A stretch of DNA of 34,737 nt, from positions 1-34,737 of the IMG/VR virus record IMGVR_UViG_3300025319_000066; one strand, written 5' to 3'. Position 1 is the stretch's first letter, and each line of letters begins with the position of its first letter. The position numbers were made by a program, and so were the translations under genes. This DNA comes from a virus. Of this stretch, positions 22,222 through 29,599 are shown piece by piece. The notes below the pieces were generated by a model. It was not told where the DNA came from and made no database searches. It was given only the letters and a program-made list of their open reading frames with translations.

Positions 22222-22535
22222 CGGTATGCTTGAAGAAAGGCCTCGACACCGTAGTACACCGGGATGCCGTGTTCTTCGGCGAACCTTACTTCGCCGTCCG
22301 AGCCCGAGCTGACTCCTGGCAGGCGGATCATCGCATCGCATTCCGCCAACCACACCAAGTCCATGTCGATCCATACCTGGTAGGGGTGCGGACTGATGAC
22401 GTGCCAGAACCCCGTCAGGTGCGGCACGAACGGTACGTGTCCGGCCGCCAGAACCTGGTCCGCTGCCAGGATCGCCTCGCGGATGTTCAGCATCACGTCC
22501 CCCCGGGTGTACGGTCCAGCGATGTAGACCCTCAC
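22218..22535 (-). CDS. DUF4406/nucleoside 2-deoxyribosyltransferase-like protein (105 aa)
   Basis: Starts MRVYIAGPYTRGDVMLNI and continues with GHVPFVPHLTGFWH, WIDMDLVWLAECDAMIRLPG and SSGSDGEVRFAEEHGIPVYY, the sequence pattern of small nucleoside 2-deoxyribosyltransferase-fold proteins. Such enzymes move deoxyribose between bases or hydrolyse deoxynucleotides. Glu107-type catalytic residues are plausible in DGEVRFAEE, but not proven. GTG 22535 overlaps the upstream TGA (GTGA), with GGAGG seven bases away. It is adjacent to a dATP/dGTP diphosphohydrolase-like gene. Confidence 0.8.
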   Translation of the reverse strand: MRVYIAGPYTRGDVMLNIREAILAADQVLAAGHVPFVPHLTGFWHVISPHPYQVWIDMDLVWLAECDAMIRLPGVSSGSDGEVRFAEEHGIPVYYGVEAFLQAYR

Positions 22536-22966
22536 TTGGTTACCTCCATGTAGCGGGCGGCTTCCCGAGAAAAGACCCGCTGCAGATGGGACACCTTTTT
22601 CTGCATGCGGTCGAACAGGTCGCCGATATCCTGTTTCGGAGGGCGATCGTCGACCCAGTTCCCTTGCTCGATACCATCGATGATGACGGCAATACATGCC
22701 AGGGCACTGGCCAGGTGGGGTACGCCGGTCTTGGGGTCCTCGTCCTCCCCGTTGAAGAACTTTTCGAGGTGGCGGCCCGTCGCGGCCACGTACACCGAGG
22801 CGCGTACGCCGGCGACCCGCCAGTTGAACCCACCGTACTTTAGATCCCCCTCCACCAGGGCCAACGCACCGTAGGCCCGGGCGGAGGCCGGAAACAAAGA
22901 GAGATCCAGACGGCCCGTGGCAGCCGCATCTTTCGGGTTGCTCTCCTTTCGGTCGATCGAAGTCAT
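22532..22966 (-). CDS. dATP/dGTP diphosphohydrolase N-terminal-domain protein (DUF5664-type, 144 aa)
   Basis: Matches the phage family formerly DUF5664: SNPKDAAATGRLDLSLFPAS, then EGDLKYGGFNWRVAGV, AATGRHLEKFFNGEDEDPKTG and HLASALACIAVIIDGIEQG. Family members hydrolyse or sense purine deoxynucleotides, so a pool-shaping role is likely. The NWR and RHL/GED motifs are the parts I recognise. ATG 22966 forms ATGA with the zinc-finger gene. The SD is modest (GGAG at 11 bases). Confidence 0.8.
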   Translation of the reverse strand: MTSIDRKESNPKDAAATGRLDLSLFPASARAYGALALVEGDLKYGGFNWRVAGVRASVYVAATGRHLEKFFNGEDEDPKTGVPHLASALACIAVIIDGIEQGNWVDDRPPKQDIGDLFDRMQKKVSHLQRVFSREAARYMEVTK

Positions 22967-23190
22967 TTGTTTTCTTGCTCCCATTCCTTCTTGACGAGAT
23001 CTGCTCGGCGGCGGCACATCGGCCGACGCTCGTGATCACAGTTTCCGACCACCCAACACTCGCACGTAGAGCACCAACTGACCCCGGGGTAGTCCGGACT
23101 CGGTGCGGAACGATAAGAGTGTTCGTGACCTGACTGGTCACTTTCGGCCTGGACCTCGCCGCCGAAGTCCACGTACTCGGCCCAGGTCAT
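22963..23190 (-). CDS. Hypothetical Cys-rich protein (75 aa)
   Basis: ATG 23190 overlaps the upstream stop (ATGA), with GGACGAGGA just before it. VSWCSTCECWVVGNCDHERRPMC has several Cys/His residues spaced like a zinc site, followed by a basic helix (RRRADLVKKEWEQENK). Function unknown. Lies in the nucleotide-metabolism block. Confidence 0.6.
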   Translation of the reverse strand: MTWAEYVDFGGEVQAESDQSGHEHSYRSAPSPDYPGVSWCSTCECWVVGNCDHERRPMCRRRADLVKKEWEQENK

Positions 23191-23447
23191 TCCTCGTCCT
23201 CCAGGTGCGTCGCCCCGAGTTTGCCCAGGTCGAAGGTGTCGCCGCCTCGTCTCTTGTGCTCGTGGCGCTTCGATCGACCGGTACCCACGGCGGTTACGGC
23301 CAGTACCTCACCAAATCGTTGGCACTCCGCCAGGATCGCGAATGCCTCGCCCGCTGTTTCTGGTAGGTCCAATTCGATCCGGCGTCCGCCGTCCACCAGG
23401 GTTCGCACCCTGGCGACCGTGGCCTGGAAGGAGACCTCAACGGACAT
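23187..23447 (-). CDS. Hypothetical protein (86 aa)
   Basis: ATG 23447 forms TAATG with the phosphoesterase gene and has AGGAGG six bases upstream. Sequence begins MSVEVSFQATVARVRTLVDG, then RRIELDLPETAGEAFAILAE, and ends in an acidic tail (ATHLEDEE). Beta-alpha pattern, no family recognised. Common small-gene type in phage DNA-metabolism clusters. Confidence 0.65.
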   Translation of the reverse strand: MSVEVSFQATVARVRTLVDGGRRIELDLPETAGEAFAILAECQRFGEVLAVTAVGTGRSKRHEHKRRGGDTFDLGKLGATHLEDEE

Positions 23448-24733
23448 TAGTGGCCTCCTGTGTATTCGCCATATGGATTACCCGAAGCGGGTAGGTCGAT
23501 ATTGAACGGACCTGGGTCGAGCCGTTCCGGACCGTCCTCTTCTGGAAACGGTTGCCCTCCGTCATCTCCGTCCGGCCCCTCGCCGTCCTCGGTCTTTGGT
23601 CCTTCCAGTAGGGGACCGACGTGCTCGCTGTCGAAGTAGTCCAAGTCGGTCGGCGGCACAGGGAAGTTTTTCCAATCGTCCTCGATCTCCTCAACTGGGA
23701 GCCAGGAGAACTCGATGCGCTTTACCTTGCCGTTATCGGCGATCATGAACTTTGTGACGACGCCGCCGAGCGCTGGGTTCAGGCCGAGCTGGCGCCCCAG
23801 GTTCGTTTTTCCTTGGAAGCAGCCCGGGTGCATACCGGCCATGGGGAGCTCAGGCATCCACAGGACGATGTGCAGGTGGCCGGCGACCAGTAGGCTAGTG
23901 ACCGGATTCTCTTCCCGTGCGATCGCCGCTTGGAGCGCCTCTACCGCCAGTGTCTCGAGGCCTTTTTGCAGGCGGTAGGACTTGGCGTACGGGAGCCCGC
24001 CGCGTGGGTGCCACATCCGAACGTACACTTTGTCCGTGAGCCACAGCCCGGCGCTGTCGTAGCCTAGGTACTCCATATCATCTCGATTGTCGGCCAGGAG
24101 TCGTACCGGATCCACACCGCTGTGGACCACGTGCGACCAATCGTGGTTTCCGCCCAACGTGTGCCAGGTGGCGCCATCAAGACGCGGGATGTATTGGTCG
24201 GCGAGCCAGACCTGGTTTTGTGTTGCTCGCCACGCACTGTGCCTCGCCCACGGCCGCGCCTCGAGGAGCAAGTCTTCCTCTTGGCCGCGATAGATGTAGA
24301 CGCCCGCAGTGATGTCGCCTGGTTGGCAGAAGTGCCGGACGCCGTACTCCTCGTACATGATGCGGGCTACGGACAAGATTCCGCTCGGTTGGGAGTGCCG
24401 ATCGCCGGCGTGCATGTCGGAGACCCACCCGATGGAGATCCACGTGCCGGGCCCGTCAGCCAGGGTCTTTGCGGGCGTGGCGACGCGCGGACGGACGAAC
24501 TTCACCGCCGACACCGCGTCGTTGGACCTCATGAAGACGTACCCCGAGGCCTCGAATTCGTCTAGCCGATCACTCATCTTTCCCGGGGGTAGGTTGAATT
24601 CGTCACACAACTGCCGGATGGAGTGCGTTCCGGCACGAAGGTATTTCAATAGCTCCGCGTCCGTCGGGTGCTTAGCCTCGGCCTTGGCGGCCTCTGCGGC
24701 CTGTTCAAGTTCTGATTTTGTCTCGTCGTTCAT
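23447..24733 (-). CDS. Metallophosphoesterase with N-terminal winged helix (428 aa)
   Basis: The calcineurin-like motifs are all visible: GWVSDMHAG (Asp106, His108), QPGDI (Asp140), GGNHDW (196-198) and AGHLHI (286-288). An N-terminal segment (DAELLKYLRAGTHSIRQLCDEFNL) resembles a winged helix. The C-terminus is an acidic, Pro/Gly-rich low-complexity tail (about 360-428). Could be a DNA-end nuclease (Mre11-like), phosphodiesterase or other hydrolase; the substrate is not evident. ATG 24733 has AAGGA six bases upstream and an ATGA overlap. Confidence 0.88.
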   Translation of the reverse strand: MNDETKSELEQAAEAAKAEAKHPTDAELLKYLRAGTHSIRQLCDEFNLPPGKMSDRLDEFEASGYVFMRSNDAVSAVKFVRPRVATPAKTLADGPGTWISIGWVSDMHAGDRHSQPSGILSVARIMYEEYGVRHFCQPGDITAGVYIYRGQEEDLLLEARPWARHSAWRATQNQVWLADQYIPRLDGATWHTLGGNHDWSHVVHSGVDPVRLLADNRDDMEYLGYDSAGLWLTDKVYVRMWHPRGGLPYAKSYRLQKGLETLAVEALQAAIAREENPVTSLLVAGHLHIVLWMPELPMAGMHPGCFQGKTNLGRQLGLNPALGGVVTKFMIADNGKVKRIEFSWLPVEEIEDDWKNFPVPPTDLDYFDSEHVGPLLEGPKTEDGEGPDGDDGGQPFPEEDGPERLDPGPFNIDLPASGNPYGEYTGGH

Positions 24734-24984
24734 GTCCGGTCCTTGAAGTACTGTTGGATGAGTTTCTTTGCGTCTTCCTTGCTAACGGCCCATGCTAGCC
24801 GTCCATGTTCGGTGGGAACACGCGCTGTTTTGAACTCGTTGTTCTTTGCCATTTCCATCAGGCCCTCAATCTTTGGGGCTTTTTTCAGTATCTTGGCAAT
24901 TTCTGTTAGTGTTACCGGGTCCTCGAGTTGCGGTTCCATACTTGCCGCCAGGGCCTCGAGTTCTGTCCGTGTGTTTTCGTTCAC
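24730..24984 (-). CDS. Small helical protein, possibly DNA-binding (84 aa)
   Basis: GTG 24984 follows AAGGAGG and overlaps the stop of a 22-codon ORF (GTGA). Sequence MNENTRTELEALAASMEPQL, then TLTEIAKILKKAPKIEGLM, a helix-turn-helix-like segment, and a C-terminal helix KEDAKKLIQQYFKD. Lower GC at third positions than neighbours. It precedes the phosphoesterase. A DNA-binding role is plausible but unproven. Confidence 0.6.
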   Translation of the reverse strand: MNENTRTELEALAASMEPQLEDPVTLTEIAKILKKAPKIEGLMEMAKNNEFKTARVPTEHGRLAWAVSKEDAKKLIQQYFKDRT

Positions 24985-25049
24985 TTGTCCTCCTTGGATT
25001 CTTCGTCTAACTGTCGAAGCTTCTTCTCCCGTCCGGTGTCACCGTACAT
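24981..25049 (-). CDS. 22-aa ORF MYGDTGREKKLRQLDEESKEDK
   Basis: ATG 25049 has the SD GGAGG four bases upstream and follows the polymerase stop by one base. Its stop overlaps the next GTG (GTGA). Highly charged, short, perhaps a coupling peptide. It fills what would otherwise be a 66-base gap. Confidence 0.5.
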   Translation of the reverse strand: MYGDTGREKKLRQLDEESKEDK

Positions 25050-25050
25050 G

Positions 25051-26808
25051 TTACCTCCAATAGTCGTCTATCTTGATCTTGGCCCTTGGGCTACACGGAC
25101 AGGCCCGGTTCATGCCTGTCAGCATAGCGTCCCGCAATTCGGCCGCATACTCCTCGGCCATCGTTGCGAGCACGGTGGCGACCAACTCGTCATGGTTCTG
25201 AAGTCCAACATATCCTTGGATCAAGCCCTGGCGGTGCGCCTCTAGTATCCCGTACTTGATGCCGGCTGCCGCCGTTCCCTGCACCATGGTGTTGAGAAGA
25301 ATGGTGGGTCGGAGCTGCGCGCCGGCAAGCATTCGTTTCAGGCCGCTGGGCAACTTGACCATCACCATCCGACGCGCCCGTGCGGTATCCTTGGCGCGCT
25401 GGTGAAAGTTCGCTACGTCCCGAAATCTATCGAAGAACGCGTCGACCACGTTCTGGGCCTCTTGCGGAGACAGTGTTCCGCCGCCCCGTCGGGCGTACTC
25501 GTACAGCTTGGCCACCCCACCCCCAAACAGAATGGTGAAAGAGATCGCCTTGGCTAGCTTTCGAAGCTCGGGGGTAACCTCGGCGATCGGTACCTTGAAC
25601 ACCGTGGCAGCGATTGCCGTATGAACGTCGTCCGTCTCTAACAGCTGAAGAAGAATGGGGTCGTTGGCCAACTTGGCAATGATCCGAACTTCGATCTGCG
25701 AGTAGTCTATGGCGACGATCTTCTTTCCTTCTTCCCACCCAAAGATCTTTCGCATCTTCACAGGGAGTTGTTGTCCGTTCGGTTCGCTGCTTGCATAGCG
25801 GGTCGTGTCCGTGGAGCACTGCCAGAACTTTGGGTGAATGCGCCCGTCGGGTCCGACGTACTGGGCGACCCACGCCTCGTCGTACATCCGGATGTCGTGA
25901 TCCGCTGCCCGGTACCGAAGCACAAGACCGGCCAGGCGCCCGGCCTCGCCACCAAGATCCACAAGGTCTTGGAGCACCTCGGCGGCGGTACTGTCAATAT
26001 CGACGCCACGAGCCTGAAAGGCCTGTCGAAGCTTGACGTGTTGACGAACCGAGATGTCCCCGAACTCGGCGGCGTACTGCGGTGCGACCTCGTCTAGTTC
26101 GGCTTGCAGGTCTCCGAGGTATGCTGTCAACTTGTTCGTACTCAGGGGCAGGCCGTTGATCGTCATCCAGGCGGTGGGCAGCCCGAGCTCCGTTTCCATG
26201 TCCAGACCCGCACGGGTCCCCGTTTCCTCCGCCCGTTCGAGTTGAGCACGCCGTAGGGCAGGAAGGTGCAGGACGTCCGTCATGGCGTACGAGACCTGCT
26301 GCTCCGTTAGTGCTTCTTCCCAATGTCCGTGCTCGATATCCTTGTCGATGGGCAGTCCCAGGCGACGCTTCACGGAGGCCTTGAGACTCTTCGAGACGTT
26401 TCGACGTTGTGTCATGGTGATGGCGGTTTCGCCGACCAGCGTGTCGTACCACGAAGCCTTGTTGATGTCGATCCCGGCCTGGTGCAGGAACGGAATGTCG
26501 AACGATACGCCGTTGTGGGCGACGAACAGCTTCTTGGCCTCGAGTACGTCCTTGATGGGGTCGGGGATCCTACCGTTCACCGTACGGACAAGCCCGGCGG
26601 TTCCGGTTTCGTCGCCGTAAAACTGGAGGATGGCCAGTCGATCCCGCCAGGGACTGAAGCCCGTGGTCTCGGTGTCGAACCCAATAACGGTATCGGGCCC
26701 AAGACGCCGAGCGATCTCTGCCGGATCGAGAATGATCGGGTGGCCCTCCACCATGGGTCGAAAGGGGCCGGGTTCGTCGAACTGGTCGGAACCGATGACT
26801 AGTCCCAC
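25051..26808 (-). CDS. polA: Family A DNA polymerase with 3'-5' exonuclease domain
   Basis: A 585-aa replicative polymerase. The exonuclease has GFDTETTG (Asp45, Glu47), AHNGVSFDIPF (Asp104) and YAMTD (Tyr174, Asp178). The polymerase has motif A AIDYSQIEVR (Asp368), motif B RKLAKAISFTILFG (416-429) and motif C QNHDELVA (His539-Asp540-Glu541). Motif B differs from the usual RRxxKxxNFGxxYG: Asn to Ser, Gly to Thr and Tyr to Phe. No 5' nuclease domain is present. GTG 26808 has GAGGA six bases upstream and overlaps the zinc-finger gene. Works with the primase-helicase and possibly the nearby nucleotide-pool enzymes. Confidence 0.93.
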   Translation of the reverse strand: MGLVIGSDQFDEPGPFRPMVEGHPIILDPAEIARRLGPDTVIGFDTETTGFSPWRDRLAILQFYGDETGTAGLVRTVNGRIPDPIKDVLEAKKLFVAHNGVSFDIPFLHQAGIDINKASWYDTLVGETAITMTQRRNVSKSLKASVKRRLGLPIDKDIEHGHWEEALTEQQVSYAMTDVLHLPALRRAQLERAEETGTRAGLDMETELGLPTAWMTINGLPLSTNKLTAYLGDLQAELDEVAPQYAAEFGDISVRQHVKLRQAFQARGVDIDSTAAEVLQDLVDLGGEAGRLAGLVLRYRAADHDIRMYDEAWVAQYVGPDGRIHPKFWQCSTDTTRYASSEPNGQQLPVKMRKIFGWEEGKKIVAIDYSQIEVRIIAKLANDPILLQLLETDDVHTAIAATVFKVPIAEVTPELRKLAKAISFTILFGGGVAKLYEYARRGGGTLSPQEAQNVVDAFFDRFRDVANFHQRAKDTARARRMVMVKLPSGLKRMLAGAQLRPTILLNTMVQGTAAAGIKYGILEAHRQGLIQGYVGLQNHDELVATVLATMAEEYAAELRDAMLTGMNRACPCSPRAKIKIDDYWR

Positions 26809-27059
26809 AGCAAGTCCTCGAGGAGGGCCTTCCGGACTTGTCGGCGTTTCGCCGTAGCCTCGGGATCAGCTGCACACGCCGGACAGTAAGCGAACCACTG
26901 GATGTCGGAGAGCGGAAACGAAGTCGAGAGCATACCGCCTTCGCCCACGTTCTCGCACGCCAGCGCCAAAAGGCGATCCAGCGAGGACGCCGAAGCGATG
27001 CGTCGTTCGCATCCGTCACAATAAAGGCGATGAACGCTTTTGCGAGAGATAAGAATCAT
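26799..27059 (-). CDS. Small zinc-binding protein (86 aa)
   Basis: Two CxxC pairs, YCDGCERR and YCPACAAD, separated by about 40 residues, suggest one zinc site. The protein starts MILISRKSVHRLYCDGCERR at ATG 27059 (ATGA overlap) and ends in a basic helix (AKRRQVRKALLEDLLWD). SD is weak. Upstream neighbour is the methyltransferase, downstream is the polymerase. Likely nucleic-acid or protein binding. Family not recognised. Confidence 0.65.
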   Translation of the reverse strand: MILISRKSVHRLYCDGCERRIASASSLDRLLALACENVGEGGMLSTSFPLSDIQWFAYCPACAADPEATAKRRQVRKALLEDLLWD

Positions 27060-27883
27060 GCGTATTTCCAAAAGGCTGGGCGCCCGTTCCAGTTTTTAGT
27101 CGGGATTTTCTGGTATCCGAGTGTACGCAGATGGGTATTGAATATACGCCCGTATTGCTTACCTGGTATGCCTTCATACAGCTCGAAGTGTCCGAAGGAT
27201 GTTGAACCAAACGAATTGGCGATTAGGGCATATCTTGGTTGGCGCCGAAAAATCGTTTCGGCGTGAAGCCTAGGGTTTTCAAAGTGCTCAAAGTACTCCG
27301 AGGCAAAGACCAAATCAATGGCGTCGGGGACCTCTGCGATATTCTCGACCATGAGAAAATTCGCTGCTTGGGCAACGTGCTTACAGATCTCATACTGTTT
27401 TGTATTTTTGAGATTTGTCCCGTAGACTTGTGCGGTCGGAAACAGGGTCTTTAGCTTGGCTGTAGTAAAACCGATCCCACACCCGACGTCTACAATGCAG
27501 TGGGGTTCTCCGATCATGGATAGGATACTTCGATCGCCTAGGGATTTAGGGGACTGACAGCTTTGCAAATATCCACGAGAGTAAACAACCCAACAGGCAA
27601 AAACATCAGCGATGATGAATACATCGTCGTACAGGGCATAGTTAGGAGTTCCGCTCCGTACTGACGTGTACCAGGCCTGTTCTAGGTTTTGTAATTGACG
27701 CATTTGGGAGCGCAAGATAGCGGATCCTGAATAGTATCGCACGGCGGTTCGAGCTAAACGAGTAAAATCGTCTTTATTGCAGCCGAACAAATTATATACC
27801 GTCTGGGTTAGTTCACTTAGGGCTTGCTCGTCTTCCTTACGAAGGGCGCGAATAGCAGCCCACTCAGTAAATGTTGGTTCCAT
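27056..27883 (-). CDS. Class I SAM-dependent methyltransferase (275 aa), low GC
   Basis: Motif I is CIVDVGCGIGFTTAKL (129-144), followed by a strand with TAQVYGTNL, and later DAIDLVFASEYFEHFENP, typical of Rossmann-fold methyltransferases (type 11/12). The N-terminal 110 residues are helical and unlike DNA methylases, so the substrate could be nucleic acid, protein or a small molecule. The gene is visibly less GC-rich than its neighbours (near 45-50%), which suggests recent acquisition. ATG 27883 has GGAAGG close upstream. It is preceded by a strong hairpin, and its stop overlaps the next gene by four bases. Confidence 0.85.
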   Translation of the reverse strand: MEPTFTEWAAIRALRKEDEQALSELTQTVYNLFGCNKDDFTRLARTAVRYYSGSAILRSQMRQLQNLEQAWYTSVRSGTPNYALYDDVFIIADVFACWVVYSRGYLQSCQSPKSLGDRSILSMIGEPHCIVDVGCGIGFTTAKLKTLFPTAQVYGTNLKNTKQYEICKHVAQAANFLMVENIAEVPDAIDLVFASEYFEHFENPRLHAETIFRRQPRYALIANSFGSTSFGHFELYEGIPGKQYGRIFNTHLRTLGYQKIPTKNWNGRPAFWKYA

Positions 27884-27910
27884 TATAGCCTTCCTCTTTC
27901 TTATTGATTT

Positions 27911-27950
27911 CCCCGGGGTGGGGAAGGAGGAGGAGGACCCCACCCCGGGG
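27911..27950 (-). terminator. 13-bp perfect hairpin before the methyltransferase
   Basis: ccccggggtgggg (27911-27923) pairs with its complement at 27938-27950 around a 14-base loop. On the minus strand it is followed by AAATCAATAAG and then the SD, not by a U-run. It may act as a weak terminator, processing site or mRNA stabiliser. Confidence 0.6.
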
Positions 27951-28008
27951 TAGTTCAACCGACCGGCGGTTTACCGTTGTCCGGGCCGACGGCCGGGGGA
28001 ACCCTAGA

Positions 28009-28650
28009 CTAGACGCCGGCGGCCAGTCGCTTGGCGGCCTCGTCAAGTGCGGCGGCCTCGACCTTGATCGGCGACACCGTTGGGACGAAGAACATCACGT
28101 TGTTCTTGCCGGCGGACTGTGCAGACTTCAGGGTCAGGGCTACGTTCCCCAGACCTCCCCGGGCCACGGCGGTGTTGAAGATGCGTCCCGCACGTTCGGC
28201 CGAGCGGCGAAACCGCAGGGTGGCCAGGGTCCCGTGCGTCACGGAGTACACGACGTACCGGTAGACCTTGGTGCATTCCGGCGCCTTGCGGTGCTCCTTG
28301 TCGCCGGTCCATTCTCGCAGCTGGCAAGTGTCCCCATTCGGACACTCGATGGTCTTGGTGTCGTCTTCCGGGTCCCTGTGCTCGTATGCCTTGGCATACA
28401 GTAGGGGGACGACGGTCACCTCGTTTTCGGGTGGAAATCCAAGGATCAACCACTGCCCGGGCGTTGCCTCCCGCTGCTGAACCTCGGGCGTCAGGCCCTG
28501 GGCCAGTCGCAGGTTGGGGATGAACACGTCGCCAGAGTCGAAGTCCGGAGCGCCGCCCGCGTACCCCTGGATGGCGGTCGTCTGGGCCTCGTGCTCGGCG
28601 GGAACTGCTGCATCTCCGTCCACCATGTCGTCAAACTTGTCCTTACTCAT
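28009..28650 (-). CDS. Hypothetical replication-associated protein (213 aa)
   Basis: ATG 28650 (MSKDKFDDMVDGDAAVPAE) has GAGGAG five bases upstream and ATGA overlap. An acidic N-terminus is followed by FIPNLRLAQGLTPEVQ, TPGQWLILGFPPENEVTVVP, a CPNGDTCQLREW/ECTK pair that might bind zinc, and a Gly/Asn strand region ending KRLAAGV. It resembles a type of phage protein found near polymerase genes and might be a single-strand-binding or accessory factor. No specific family is certain. Confidence 0.6.
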   Translation of the reverse strand: MSKDKFDDMVDGDAAVPAEHEAQTTAIQGYAGGAPDFDSGDVFIPNLRLAQGLTPEVQQREATPGQWLILGFPPENEVTVVPLLYAKAYEHRDPEDDTKTIECPNGDTCQLREWTGDKEHRKAPECTKVYRYVVYSVTHGTLATLRFRRSAERAGRIFNTAVARGGLGNVALTLKSAQSAGKNNVMFFVPTVSPIKVEAAALDEAAKRLAAGV

Positions 28651-29501
28651 TTTGTCTCCTCGACGATTTGTCGAATTTTTGCCAGCTTCTCTCGGTGAGC
28701 GGCCAACCGTTCTTCGTGACCTGTTTTCCACCTGTAGACGTAGGCCGGGTGGTCGATCTGAATTACCTCATTGACACCTCCGACGTGATACTTGATCCAT
28801 CGTGCGGCGTTGTTTCCGCACGCCACAAGCAGTCGGCGATCAGATAGGGTCTGGGGTACGCATTCCGCCGCGTTCGTCCATCCGCACTGTAGGGCCGCGA
28901 TTCCTAGGTCTCGCCCCAGCATGGTGCACAGACGGGACGTCATCGGCAAAAAGCCACCCGGCGTTGTTTCTTTCTTTGAACGTTCGTCCCCGACCACGAC
29001 CACGGGCGCGTTGGGTGGTCCCCCGTAGAAGGGGAGCCCTATCTGCCGGTCGATCGTGTTCTGTTCTTGAAAACGGGCCGCTGTCCATAGGGAGGAAGCA
29101 ACGGCTTCGTGAAACAGGGGATCGTGCAAAAGGTTGATGAGAACGTCGTACCCAAACTCCAGTCCGTACCGGGTGAAGGCTGCTCGAACCTGAAGCTGAT
29201 CGTCCGGGTGCAGAAGAATTGCTCCAACGCCGACCGCCCTTAGGGCTCGTCCGTAAATCCATTCACCCAACCATGGGTCCGCTTGGAGCCGATTGTCCAC
29301 ACTACCGTACACGCTACGACTCGGCCAGCCGTGGTCCCACACGACGCACGGATGTTCCCGGAGGTCAGCCAGGAGGGTAGGGCCGTACTCCCGGTCGTCC
29401 TGGGTCGGTTCCCATCTTCGAAGAAAGGCGCCCCGATCGGCTAGCCGGTCGAGGACCAGGGTCTTGTTTACGTTGTCTGATCCGTCCAGTAGGATGAACA
29501 A
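28647..29501 (-). CDS. Thymidylate-kinase-like domain fused to uracil-DNA-glycosylase-fold domain
   Basis: About 284 aa. N-terminus MFILLDGSDNVNKT resembles thymidylate kinases, but the Walker A is GSDNVNKT, lacking the second Gly. Then RWEPTQDDREYGP and CVVWDHGWPSRSVYG follow, with HGWPSRS at the place of the TMK DR(Y/S) region. The second half (about 165-284) has APVVVVGDERSKKE, GGFLPMTSRLCTMLG, CGWTNAAECVP, LLVACGNNAARWI and IDHPAYVYRWK, the order of motifs in the UDG superfamily. Such fusions may make or police modified pyrimidines. TTG 29501 follows AGGAG, and ATG 29522 is inside a TAGAAT promoter box. Confidence 0.7.
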   Translation of the reverse strand: MFILLDGSDNVNKTLVLDRLADRGAFLRRWEPTQDDREYGPTLLADLREHPCVVWDHGWPSRSVYGSVDNRLQADPWLGEWIYGRALRAVGVGAILLHPDDQLQVRAAFTRYGLEFGYDVLINLLHDPLFHEAVASSLWTAARFQEQNTIDRQIGLPFYGGPPNAPVVVVGDERSKKETTPGGFLPMTSRLCTMLGRDLGIAALQCGWTNAAECVPQTLSDRRLLVACGNNAARWIKYHVGGVNEVIQIDHPAYVYRWKTGHEERLAAHREKLAKIRQIVEETK

Positions 29502-29520
29502 GCTGCCTTCTCCTGAATTC

Positions 29521-29548
29521 ATTCTATCACGTTTCGGATATTTGTAAA
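29521..29548 (-). promoter_or_regulatory. Promoter TTTACA-N16-TAGAAT before the kinase-glycosylase gene
   Basis: -35 TTTACA at 29548-29543, 16-base spacer, -10 TAGAAT at 29526-29521 with a TGA extension (GTGATAGAAT). Best sigma70-like site seen in the window. It follows a strong hairpin, so it probably starts a new transcript. The start site would fall past ATG 29522, favouring TTG 29501. Confidence 0.6.
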
Positions 29549-29560
29549 CAGGGAAAGGGG

Positions 29561-29596
29561 GGACGGGACGACCCAATTTCCTGGGCCGTCCCGCCC
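29561..29596 (-). terminator. 15-bp stem-loop with G-U pairs after the 68-aa gene
   Basis: Arms 29561-29575 and 29582-29596 pair fully in minus-strand RNA, with two G-U wobbles around a 6-base loop. On the plus strand those positions would be C-A mismatches. It begins just three bases after the stop of the 68-aa gene. Likely a terminator or RNA processing structure ahead of the promoter at 29521. Confidence 0.6.
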
Positions 29597-29599
29597 GTC

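Noticed and set aside
22532-22966. Evidence for a 2-aminoadenine (Z) genome
   Set aside because: The diphosphohydrolase-like domain also occurs in ordinary phages, and no PurZ-like adenylosuccinate synthetase was found in the window.
27882-27887. TATAAT at the methyltransferase start
   Set aside because: It overlaps the ATG itself and the SD just upstream is good, so it is more likely chance than a promoter.
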